DNA from: Thermoanaerobaculia bacterium
GTDB lineage: Bacteria; Acidobacteriota; Thermoanaerobaculia; Gp7-AA8
Length of the DNA stretch: 13,071 nucleotides
Assembly (NCBI GenBank): GCA_023700825.1
Contig: JAMPYE010000067.1
Span: 1-13,071, forward strand
Direction: 5' to 3'
Of the stretch, positions 1-5,500 are shown piece after piece; position 1 is the first letter of the stretch, and the number at the start of each line of letters is the position of its first letter. A program made the position numbers and the translations under genes. The notes below the pieces were generated by a model. The model was given only the letters and a program-made list of their open reading frames with translations. It had not been told where the DNA came from and made no database searches.

Positions 1-1
1 G

Positions 2-889
2 AGCTCCGAGCGTCGCTTTCGCCTTCTCTTCGAGCGCAACCTCGCCGGCGTCGTGAGGATGAACCTCGACGGCACCATTCTCGAGTGCAACGAGGCTTTC
101 GCGGGCATCGTGGGGGCCACGGCCGCCGCCGACCTGACCGGCCGCTCGCTCTCCGAGATGATCGAGGACGCCGATTCGCGGGGCCTCTTCTGCCAGGCGC
201 TCCAGCGAGACCGGTTCGTCTCGAACACGGAGGCGAGAATCGTTCGCCCCGACGGAGCCGGCGCGTGGCTCCTGCTCAATCTCGGCTCCCCGAGCGCCGA
301 CGACTCCCCGTTCGTCGAGGGAACAGTCCTCGACATCACCGAGAGGAAGGACGCGGAGGCGAAGATCGCCCACCAGGCGCATCACGACCCGCTTACGGGT
401 CTCTGCAACCGGGCCTACTTCATCGACCAGCTCGAGCAGTCGATGGCGCTGGCGCGCCGCCAGGGCACCAGTCTCGGGCTTCTCTACATCGACCTCGACG
501 AGTTCAAGCCGATCAACGACACGCTCGGCCATGCCGCCGGCGACGCGTTGCTGCAGGAAGTCGCGTCACGCCTGAGCCGCGGCCTGCGACGGACCGACGT
601 CGTCGGGAGGATGGGAGGCGACGAGTTCATTCTCCTGCTGAACTCGCTCAAGCACGACGACGACGCGGCCATCGTCGCAGCGAAGACGCTCGAAACGCTG
701 GCCGAACCGGTCGAGCACGCCGGCCGGACGCTGAGGATCACCGCCAGCATCGGCGCGGCGATTTTCCCGAGAGACGCGGACGAGACCGACTCGTTCATCG
801 CCGCGGCGGATCGCGCCATGTACACCGCGAAGAACGCGGGGAAGAACCGCTACTCGGTCAGCCCCGGCCGGGCCGCCACGGAAGCCTGA
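2..889 (+). CDS. PAS-GGDEF diguanylate cyclase, 5'-truncated by window edge
   Basis: The frame is open from the first bases of the window, so the gene begins upstream; a GTG at 53 is internal to the PAS domain and unlikely to be the start. 295 residues are visible. The first ~115 form a PAS sensor domain (RRFRLLFE, then LDGTILECNEAF, ending with the typical VLDITERKDAE exit). The rest is a GGDEF domain beginning at HDPLTGLCNRAYF. The catalytic GGDEF motif is intact (nt 614-628), and an RxxD inhibitory site (RRTD) lies exactly five residues before it, so the protein should make cyclic di-GMP from two GTP and be product-inhibited. No EAL domain follows. Further sensor or receiver domains may lie upstream. 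The signal sensed by the PAS domain cannot be read from sequence. Confidence 0.93.
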   Translation, partial: SSERRFRLLFERNLAGVVRMNLDGTILECNEAFAGIVGATAAADLTGRSLSEMIEDADSRGLFCQALQRDRFVSNTEARIVRPDGAGAWLLLNLGSPSADDSPFVEGTVLDITERKDAEAKIAHQAHHDPLTGLCNRAYFIDQLEQSMALARRQGTSLGLLYIDLDEFKPINDTLGHAAGDALLQEVASRLSRGLRRTDVVGRMGGDEFILLLNSLKHDDDAAIVAAKTLETLAEPVEHAGRTLRITASIGAAIFPRDADETDSFIAAADRAMYTAKNAGKNRYSVSPGRAATEA

Positions 890-930
890 ATCCATTCTCG
901 CGACGCCCTGCAACGCCCTAGAAACCGCAC

Positions 931-960
931 AAAAGAAAACGCCAGCCTTTCGGCTGGCGT
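931..960 (-). terminator. Intrinsic terminator of tRNA-Asp
   Basis: A perfect 9-bp stem (ACGCCAGCC / GGCTGGCGT, 939-947 with 952-960) closes a TTTC loop. Read on the minus strand it is followed by GTTTTCTTTTG, a good U-rich tract, and it lies 15 nt past the tRNA CCA end. On the plus strand there is no T-run, so it is probably a poor terminator for the upstream GGDEF gene. Confidence 0.85.
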
Positions 961-975
961 GACTTGATGTCGTAT

Positions 976-1052
976 TGGCGGGGCCGACGGGGCTCGAACC
1001 CGCGACCTCCGGCGTGACAGGCCGGCATTCTAACCAACTGAACTACGACCCC
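976..1052 (-). tRNA. tRNA-Asp (anticodon GTC)
   Basis: The 77-nt reverse complement folds as a cloverleaf. The acceptor stem GGGGTCG pairs with CGGCCCC (one G-U pair), followed by G73, the usual bacterial tRNA-Asp discriminator, and an encoded CCA (978-976). The D-arm region begins TAGTTCAG; the anticodon arm is CCGGC-CTGTCAC-GCCGG with GTC in the loop; the T arm contains GGTTCGAGCC. It matches the general form of bacterial tRNA-Asp. It is transcribed alone, with its own promoter and terminator. Confidence 0.97.
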
Positions 1053-1108
1053 GCTTGGCAACGGCTGCTAACGACTCAGCCCGACCTCGAATTCCCGAGG
1101 CGAGCGAG

Positions 1109-1137
1109 ATGGTAAACAGTGATGGGAATCGAGTCAA
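1109..1137 (-). promoter_or_regulatory. Sigma-70-type promoter for tRNA-Asp
   Basis: On the minus strand a -35 TTGACT (1137-1132) and a -10 TACCAT (1114-1109) are separated by exactly 17 bp. Transcription would start near 1102, giving a leader of about 50 nt before the mature tRNA 5' end at 1052. The region after the -10 is GC-rich, as in many stable-RNA promoters. The -35 box begins only 11 nt past the rfbC stop, so the tRNA need not depend on rfbC read-through. Confidence 0.7.
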
Positions 1138-1148
1138 GCGACCCGCGA

Positions 1149-1700
1149 TCAGCCCATGAATACGGGCAGGATCGCGGCATCCCGGAGCATCGGCGCGGCC
1201 GTGTCCTTCGTCGAGAGCAGCGGCTCCACGGGGGGCCAGGCAATCCCGATCTCCGGATCGTTCCAGCGGATCCCGCGGTCGTTCGCCGGCTCGTAAAGCG
1301 CGGTGCACTTGTAGACGACGTCCGCGGACTCGCTCGTCACGCAGAATCCGTGCGCGAATCCGGGTGGGACCCAGAGCTGCCGCTTGTTCTCCTCCGACAG
1401 CTCGACGCCGACCCACCTGCCGAAGTGCGGTGAGCCGCGGCGGATGTCCACCGCAACGTCGAAGATCGTTCCGCACACCGCGCGAACCAGTTTCCCTTGA
1501 GGGTTCGGCTGCTGGTAGTGAAGCCCGCGCAGCACCCCGCGCGACGAGCGCGAGTGGTTGTCCTGCACGAACGAGTCGCCGATGCCTGCCTCGGTGAATC
1601 GCGCCGCGTGGTAGACCTCCATGAAGAAGCCGCGGTCGTCGCCGAACACCCTTGGCTCGACGATCAGCACACCGGGGAGAGCTGTTTCGACGAAGTTCAT
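1149..1700 (-). CDS. rfbC: dTDP-4-dehydrorhamnose 3,5-epimerase (RmlC/RfbC)
   Basis: A 183-residue protein of the usual length for RmlC, the third step of dTDP-L-rhamnose synthesis, epimerising C3 and C5 of dTDP-4-keto-6-deoxyglucose. Family motifs are clear: FGDDRGFFMEVY near residues 19-30, DNHSRSSRGVLRGLHYQ with the catalytic His61, FDVAVDIRRGSP at 80-91, WVPPGFAHGFCV at 110-121, and Tyr130 followed by NDPEIGIAWP. The ATG at 1700 is chosen because family proteins start there; a longer open frame runs back to 1781 but only through repeat DNA. No good Shine-Dalgarno is visible; a TATCAT sequence just upstream could be a -10 giving a very short leader or leaderless mRNA (inference). rfbA, rfbB and rfbD are not in the window. 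Confidence 0.95.
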   Translation of the reverse strand: MNFVETALPGVLIVEPRVFGDDRGFFMEVYHAARFTEAGIGDSFVQDNHSRSSRGVLRGLHYQQPNPQGKLVRAVCGTIFDVAVDIRRGSPHFGRWVGVELSEENKRQLWVPPGFAHGFCVTSESADVVYKCTALYEPANDRGIRWNDPEIGIAWPPVEPLLSTKDTAAPMLRDAAILPVFMG

Positions 1701-1746
1701 GCGGCGCGCATGATAACAGAGGGTCGGAGCGACGCTCCCAGCTCGA

Positions 1747-1857
1747 TGTGGCGCAGGCACTCTTGCCTGCGCGCGGCGCAACGCGCCGCAACGGGATGCC
1801 TCCGATTGGAGGTGATGCCGCCTTCGGCGGCGCGCAGGCGGGAGTGCCTGCGCTACA
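1747..1857. repeat. Five-hairpin palindromic repeat element
   Basis: The two ends form an imperfect 26-bp inverted repeat (1747-1772 and 1832-1857, 3 mismatches), and each end is itself a hairpin GCGCAGGC-N6-GCCTGCGC (1751-1772 and 1832-1853). Between them lie three more perfect hairpins: GCGGCGC-AAC-GCGCCGC (1773-1789), CCTCC-GATT-GGAGG (1799-1812) and GCCGCC-TTC-GGCGGC (1817-1831). The layout resembles REP/BIME or small MITE-type elements. It fills the spacer between the divergent rfbC and metG genes. No target-site duplication or transposase is apparent. Confidence 0.85.
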
Positions 1858-1863
1858 TTGCTG

Positions 1864-1869
1864 TAGAAT
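1864..1869 (+). promoter_or_regulatory. Candidate -10 element for metG
   Basis: TAGAAT (5 of 6 matches to TATAAT) lies seven bases after the palindromic repeat and would place the transcription start about 25 nt before the metG ATG. The position where a -35 would fall is inside the repeat's last hairpin and does not match TTGACA, so support is modest. Confidence 0.4.
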
Positions 1870-1900
1870 CCGCCTTCTCCGGTCAGGCCGGAATCGAACG

Positions 1901-3880
1901 ATGAGCAAACCCTTCTACATCACCACGGCCATTCACTACGTCAACGACGTCCCCCACATCGGCCACATCTACGAGAACGTCACGGCCGACGTCATCGCGC
2001 GCTACAGGCGCATGAACGGGGACGACGTCTATTTCCTCACCGGCACCGACGAGCACGGGCAGAAGATCGAACGGACCGCCGCGAAGAAGGGCATCAGCCC
2101 GATCGAGCTCGCCGACCAGGTCGTCGCCGCGCACCACGCCAACAACGCGCGGCTCCAGATCTCGAACGACGACTTCATCCGCACGACGCAGTCGCGTCAT
2201 CGCGACGGCGTCTACGAGATCATCCGGCGAATCCGCGAGAAGAACCCCGACGACATCTACCACGGCGAGCACTCGGGCTGGTACTGCCAGAGCGAGGAGA
2301 CCTTCGTTCCCGAATCGCAGGTGACGGACGGCAAGTGCCAGGACGGCCACCCGGTCGAGATGACGACGGAGAGGAACTACTTCTTCCGTCTCTCGAAGTA
2401 CGAGAAGCCGCTGCTCGATTTCTATCGCGCGAATCCGGAGTTCGTGAAACCGAAGGGACGGTTCAACGAAGTCATCTCGTTCGTCGAGGCCGGCCTTCGC
2501 GACCTGTCGGTCTCCAGGACCGCGATCAAGTGGGGCATTCCTTTCCCGGGCGACGAAGAGCACATCATCTATGTCTGGCTCGACGCGCTGACGAACTACA
2601 TCTCCGCCCTGGGATTCGGAAGCGCCGACCTCTCGCGCTACGACAAGTACTGGCCCGCCGACATCCACCTCATCGGCAAGGACATCGTCCGCTTCCACGC
2701 GGTCTACTGGCCCGCGTTTCTCATGGCCGCCGGCCTGCCTCTCCCGAAATCGATCGTCTCCCACGGCTTCTGGCTTCGCGACAACGTCAAGATCTCCAAG
2801 TCGCTGGGCAACGTCGTGCGCCCCGACGAAGTGATCGACCGCTACGGGGCGGAGGCGTTTCGCTACTACCTGTCGAGAGAGATGGTCTTCGGCCAGGACT
2901 CGAACTACTCCGACGAGTCGTTCTTCACGCGCTACAACGCGGAGCTCGCGAACGGGATCGGCAACACGATCTCCCGCGCGTCGAAGATGTGCGAGACGTA
3001 CTTCGAAGGAAAGACTCCCCCGCTGAGCTGCGACGACAACGAGCTCAAACGTGCGGCCGAGGAGACGATCCCCGTGTGGACGCGCGAGATGGACCAGTTC
3101 GCGTTCCAGCGCGCGCTCGAGGCGGTCTGGAAGTTCCTCGACGCCGTCAACGGCTACATCGTCAGCCGCGAGCCCTGGCGCATGTTCAAGGAGAACGGAG
3201 CCGACGACGCCCTCTCTCGCGTCCTCTGGAACTCCCTCGAGTCGCTCCGGCTCGCGTGGACCATGGTCGCCCCGTTCATGCCGTCGCTGTCCGCCGAAGC
3301 GCTTCGCCGCATCGGCGCGGGGAGCGAGCCGCCGCGTGTCGAACTTCTGAAGTGGGGACTGTTGCCGACGAACGAACCGCTCGTCACCGGCGACGCGCTC
3401 TTCCCGAGAATCGATTTTCAAACCTACGTCGCAGAGACGAAGAACGAAGGAGCCACGGTGTCCGAACCGATCCAGGATAAGAAGGAAGAAGCGCAGCCCG
3501 CGGCTCCCGCCGCGACAGCGGTCGCCGCGCCCGCCGCCGAGGCAGTCGCAGAGACTGCGAAGATCACGATCGACGACTTCTTCCGCGCCGACCTGCGCGT
3601 GGCGCAGATTCTCGAAGCGGAGAACGTGCCGAAGTCGAAGAAACTGATTCGCATGAAGGTCACCACGGGCGACTCCGAACGGCAGATCGTCGCCGGGATC
3701 GCGACGAAGTACACGCCCGAGGAGCTCGTAGGACGCAAGGTCGTGATCGTCGCGAATCTTCAGCCGGCGAAGTTGATGGGCATCGAATCGAACGGCATGG
3801 TTCTCGCAGCGTCGATCGACGGCGAGCCGAGCCTCGTCGCCGTCGATCAGAATGTTCCGAACGGCACGAAGGTGAAGTAA
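1901..3880 (+). CDS. metG: Methionyl-tRNA synthetase with C-terminal tRNA-binding domain
   Basis: A 659-residue class I aminoacyl-tRNA synthetase that charges tRNA-Met. The HIGH signature is at residues 19-22 and the KMSKS loop appears as KISKS at 297-301. The connective-peptide zinc knuckle is degenerate: starting at YCQSEE, only one Cys of each expected CxxC pair remains (C...S/E, then C with H four residues on). After the anticodon-binding helical domain comes an Ala/Pro/Glu-rich linker (roughly 520-553), then a Trbp111/EMAPII-type OB-fold (554-659; DFFRADLRVAQILEAE ... VANLQPAKLMGIESNGM) that promotes dimerisation and tRNA binding. The ATG at 1901 is chosen because MSKPFYITTAIHY is the family N-terminus; the frame stays open upstream only through repeat DNA. 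Only a weak GGA lies upstream as ribosome binding site. Monocistronic, ending at a strong terminator. Confidence 0.97.
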   Translation: MSKPFYITTAIHYVNDVPHIGHIYENVTADVIARYRRMNGDDVYFLTGTDEHGQKIERTAAKKGISPIELADQVVAAHHANNARLQISNDDFIRTTQSRHRDGVYEIIRRIREKNPDDIYHGEHSGWYCQSEETFVPESQVTDGKCQDGHPVEMTTERNYFFRLSKYEKPLLDFYRANPEFVKPKGRFNEVISFVEAGLRDLSVSRTAIKWGIPFPGDEEHIIYVWLDALTNYISALGFGSADLSRYDKYWPADIHLIGKDIVRFHAVYWPAFLMAAGLPLPKSIVSHGFWLRDNVKISKSLGNVVRPDEVIDRYGAEAFRYYLSREMVFGQDSNYSDESFFTRYNAELANGIGNTISRASKMCETYFEGKTPPLSCDDNELKRAAEETIPVWTREMDQFAFQRALEAVWKFLDAVNGYIVSREPWRMFKENGADDALSRVLWNSLESLRLAWTMVAPFMPSLSAEALRRIGAGSEPPRVELLKWGLLPTNEPLVTGDALFPRIDFQTYVAETKNEGATVSEPIQDKKEEAQPAAPAATAVAAPAAEAVAETAKITIDDFFRADLRVAQILEAENVPKSKKLIRMKVTTGDSERQIVAGIATKYTPEELVGRKVVIVANLQPAKLMGIESNGMVLAASIDGEPSLVAVDQNVPNGTKVK

Positions 3881-3927
3881 AAGTTTTCCAGGAGTCTGTG
3901 GACAGACAGCACTCGTGAGCGCATATT

Positions 3928-3978
3928 TGTAGCGTCGGTGTAAGCGAGACTCTCACCGGCCTGGCCGGCACGCTCTAG
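3928..3978. repeat. Possible palindromic repeat copy after metG
   Basis: A segment starting TGTAGCG holds nested complementarity: CGGTG with CACCG, CCGGCC-T-GGCCGG (3956-3968), and outer TAGCGT with ACGCTCTA. The TGTAGCG start is shared with the right end of the 1747-1857 element read on the minus strand, so it may belong to a related family, but the rest differs. Weakly supported. Confidence 0.35.
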
Positions 3979-3985
3979 CGCGCCG

Positions 3986-4025
3986 AAAACCCCTCTTCGA
4001 CCCGCGGACGGAGAGGGGTTTTTTT
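3986..4025 (+). terminator. Strong intrinsic terminator of metG
   Basis: A perfect 11-bp stem (AAAACCCCTCT at 3986-3996 with AGAGGGGTTTT at 4012-4022) closes a 15-nt loop, and the T run continues to 4025. It lies about 105 nt after the metG stop. The leading A run means it could also act on the minus strand. Confidence 0.92.
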
Positions 4026-4232
4026 CGTGGCCGGCATGGTCGGCGGTGGTTGCGTGCGCAGCGCGCGGTGTGAAGGGTTGTTAGTTGTCAGACAGCCTCG
4101 GACGGGGCCAGCAGCTGCGCGTCGAGCCTCGGATCACCCCCACCCTCGCGGATGTGCCTTCGGCGGCCTGCCGCTCGTGGTCGAAGCCGCTGCAGCTGCC
4201 GCAACGACATCCGTCCCGTGATCCGAAATCTT
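4026..4232. other. Non-coding spacer, no gene supported
   Basis: Part of the 420-base gap between metG and the AIM24 gene. A short open frame (4027-4221) has no ribosome binding site, low-complexity composition and no recognisable domain, so it is not called. The only structure noticed is TTGTTAGTTGT at 4078-4088, which is the exact reverse complement of 4250-4260 in the heptamer repeat downstream. Confidence 0.6.
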
Positions 4233-4260
4233 CTAACAACTAAAAACTAACAACTAACAA
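4233..4260. repeat. Heptanucleotide tandem repeat (CTAACAA)4
   Basis: Four head-to-tail 7-bp units, CTAACAA, CTAAAAA, CTAACAA, CTAACAA, lie directly before the AIM24 promoter. This AT-rich tract is conspicuous in otherwise GC-rich DNA. Bases 4250-4260 are inverted at 4078-4088, so the tract and that copy flank about 160 bp. Confidence 0.85.
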
Positions 4261-4264
4261 CTCT

Positions 4265-4296
4265 TGCTAGACTCTCCAGCGCAATTCAACGGGAGG
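4265..4296 (+). promoter_or_regulatory. Extended -10 promoter and RBS for the AIM24 gene
   Basis: TGCTAGACT (4265-4273) fits an extended -10 (TGnTAnnnT) with a predicted start near 4280. GGGAGG (4291-4296) is a near-perfect Shine-Dalgarno six bases before the ATG at 4303, which fixes the start codon. No convincing -35 is seen; the heptamer tract occupies that place. Confidence 0.55.
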
Positions 4297-4302
4297 TCTC
4301 GC

Positions 4303-5352
4303 ATGCAGAACTGGTTCGTAGCAGTCGCCGGGAAACAACTCGGTCCGTGGGCCACGGACGAAGTCGTTCGCCGCATTCAGAGCGGAGAGATTCCGCGTGA
4401 CGCCCACGTGTTCACGCAGGGCATGGCCGGCTGGGAGCCCGTCGCCGGACGCCCTGAGTTCTCGCAGGCATTTTCGATGCCGCCGGCAGCCGCCGCGCCA
4501 CCTGCCGCATCGTATGCGCCCGCTCCCGCGTCGTACGCCCCGCAGGGGGGAGATCGCGTCGCGCACGAGATCGACTACGAGATCTTCGGAGAAGAGATGC
4601 AGCTCGTCGAGATCACTCTCGACCCGCAGGAGGTGTGCATCGCAGAGGCCGGCTCGTTCCTCTACATGGAGCCGGGTATCCAGATGGAGACGATCTTCGG
4701 CGACGGCTCGAAGCAGCAGTCGAGCGGAGTGATGGGCAAGCTGCTTTCCGCCGGCAAGCGGGTGATCACCGGAGAGTCGCTCTTCATGACGGCGTTCGCC
4801 AACACCGCGAGCGCCCGCCAGAAGGTGGCCTTCGCGGCGCCGTACCCGGGGCGAATCATCCCGATGCAGCTCTCGGAGTTAGGCGGAACGATGATCTGCC
4901 AGAAGGACTCGTTCCTCGTCGCGGCGAAGGGCATCTCGCTCGGGATCGCGTTCCAGAGAAAGCTCGGCGTCGGATTCTTCGGTGGCGAGGGATTCATCCT
5001 CCAGAAACTCGAGGGCGACGGACTGGCGTTCGTTCACGCGAGCGGCACGATCATGGAGCGCGAGCTCAAGCCTGGCGAGGCGCTGCGCATCGACACCGGG
5101 TGCCTCGTCGCGTTCGAGCCCCGCGTCAGCTACGACATCCAGTTCGTCGGCGGCGTCAAGACGGCGCTGTTCGGCGGAGAGGGCCTGTTCTTCGCCACGC
5201 TCACCGGTCCGGGGCGCGTGTGGATCCAGTCTCTCCCCTTCAGCCGCTTCGCAAGCCGCATCTTCGCCTCGGCTCCCCAGCGCGGTGGCTCGAAGGGTGA
5301 AGGCTCGCTTCTCGGCGGCATCGGCAACGCGATCATGGGCGGCGACAGTTAG
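4303..5352 (+). CDS. GYF_2-AIM24 (TIGR00266-like) family protein
   Basis: A 349-residue protein with two parts. Residues 1-52 look like a GYF_2 domain (WFVAVAGKQLGPWATDEVVRRIQSG, then HVFTQGMAGWEPV), a small module common in bacterial membrane and regulatory proteins and thought to bind proline-rich partners. After an Ala/Pro/Tyr linker (59-83), the remainder is an AIM24/TIGR00266 beta-rich domain (EAGSFLYMEPGIQMET ... GGEGFILQKLEGDGLAFVHASG ... DTGCLVAFEPRVSYDIQFVGG ... GLFFATLTGPGRVWIQSLP), closing with a Gly-rich tail. AIM24 is named for a yeast mitochondrial protein; bacterial members have no settled biochemical role. No signal peptide or membrane segment is seen, so it is probably cytoplasmic. 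The GYF start is supported by the strong RBS. Monocistronic. Confidence 0.88.
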   Translation: MQNWFVAVAGKQLGPWATDEVVRRIQSGEIPRDAHVFTQGMAGWEPVAGRPEFSQAFSMPPAAAAPPAASYAPAPASYAPQGGDRVAHEIDYEIFGEEMQLVEITLDPQEVCIAEAGSFLYMEPGIQMETIFGDGSKQQSSGVMGKLLSAGKRVITGESLFMTAFANTASARQKVAFAAPYPGRIIPMQLSELGGTMICQKDSFLVAAKGISLGIAFQRKLGVGFFGGEGFILQKLEGDGLAFVHASGTIMERELKPGEALRIDTGCLVAFEPRVSYDIQFVGGVKTALFGGEGLFFATLTGPGRVWIQSLPFSRFASRIFASAPQRGGSKGEGSLLGGIGNAIMGGDS

Positions 5353-5419
5353 GCCGCCTCGCGGCCGAACTGAGAATCGGAAAGCGAGAGATCGCCCGAT
5401 CGCGTCTCTCTCGATAGGC

Positions 5420-5447
5420 AAACGGCCGCGGTTTCCCGCGGCCGTTT
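5420..5447. terminator. Bidirectional terminator between convergent genes
   Basis: A perfect 12-bp stem AAACGGCCGCGG / CCGCGGCCGTTT (5420-5431 with 5436-5447) closes a TTTC loop, 67 nt after the AIM24 stop and 41 nt past the Kelch gene stop. Short T runs flank it on either strand. The TTTC loop is the same as in the tRNA-Asp terminator. Confidence 0.75.
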
Positions 5448-5479
5448 CGTTCATCCCGGAGAGTGGCGCACCCGCCATC

Positions 5480-5500
5480 TCTCAATTCTCAATTCTCGAT
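5480..5500. repeat. Heptanucleotide tandem repeat (TCTCAAT)3
   Basis: Three 7-bp units, TCTCAAT, TCTCAAT, TCTCGAT, straddle the 3' end of the Kelch gene; the stop codon and last codons lie inside the repeat. It is the second heptamer tract in the window. Confidence 0.75.

Noticed and set aside
1701..1781. 27-residue N-terminal extension of rfbC
   Set aside because: Also runs into the repeat; RmlC proteins begin at the MNF start at 1700.
1652..1900. 83-residue N-terminal extension of metG
   Set aside because: The extension is encoded by the palindromic repeat, is unlike any MetRS, and the ATG at 1901 matches the family N-terminus.
1883..3421. 512-codon minus-strand open frame
   Set aside because: Antisense to metG; low-complexity Arg/Val/Asp composition typical of the complementary frame of a GC-rich gene.
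4027..4221. 64-codon open frame after the metG terminator
   Set aside because: No ribosome binding site, low complexity, no similarity recognised.
4233..4260. Possible CRISPR array
   Set aside because: Units are 7 bp and contiguous with no spacers; no cas genes nearby.
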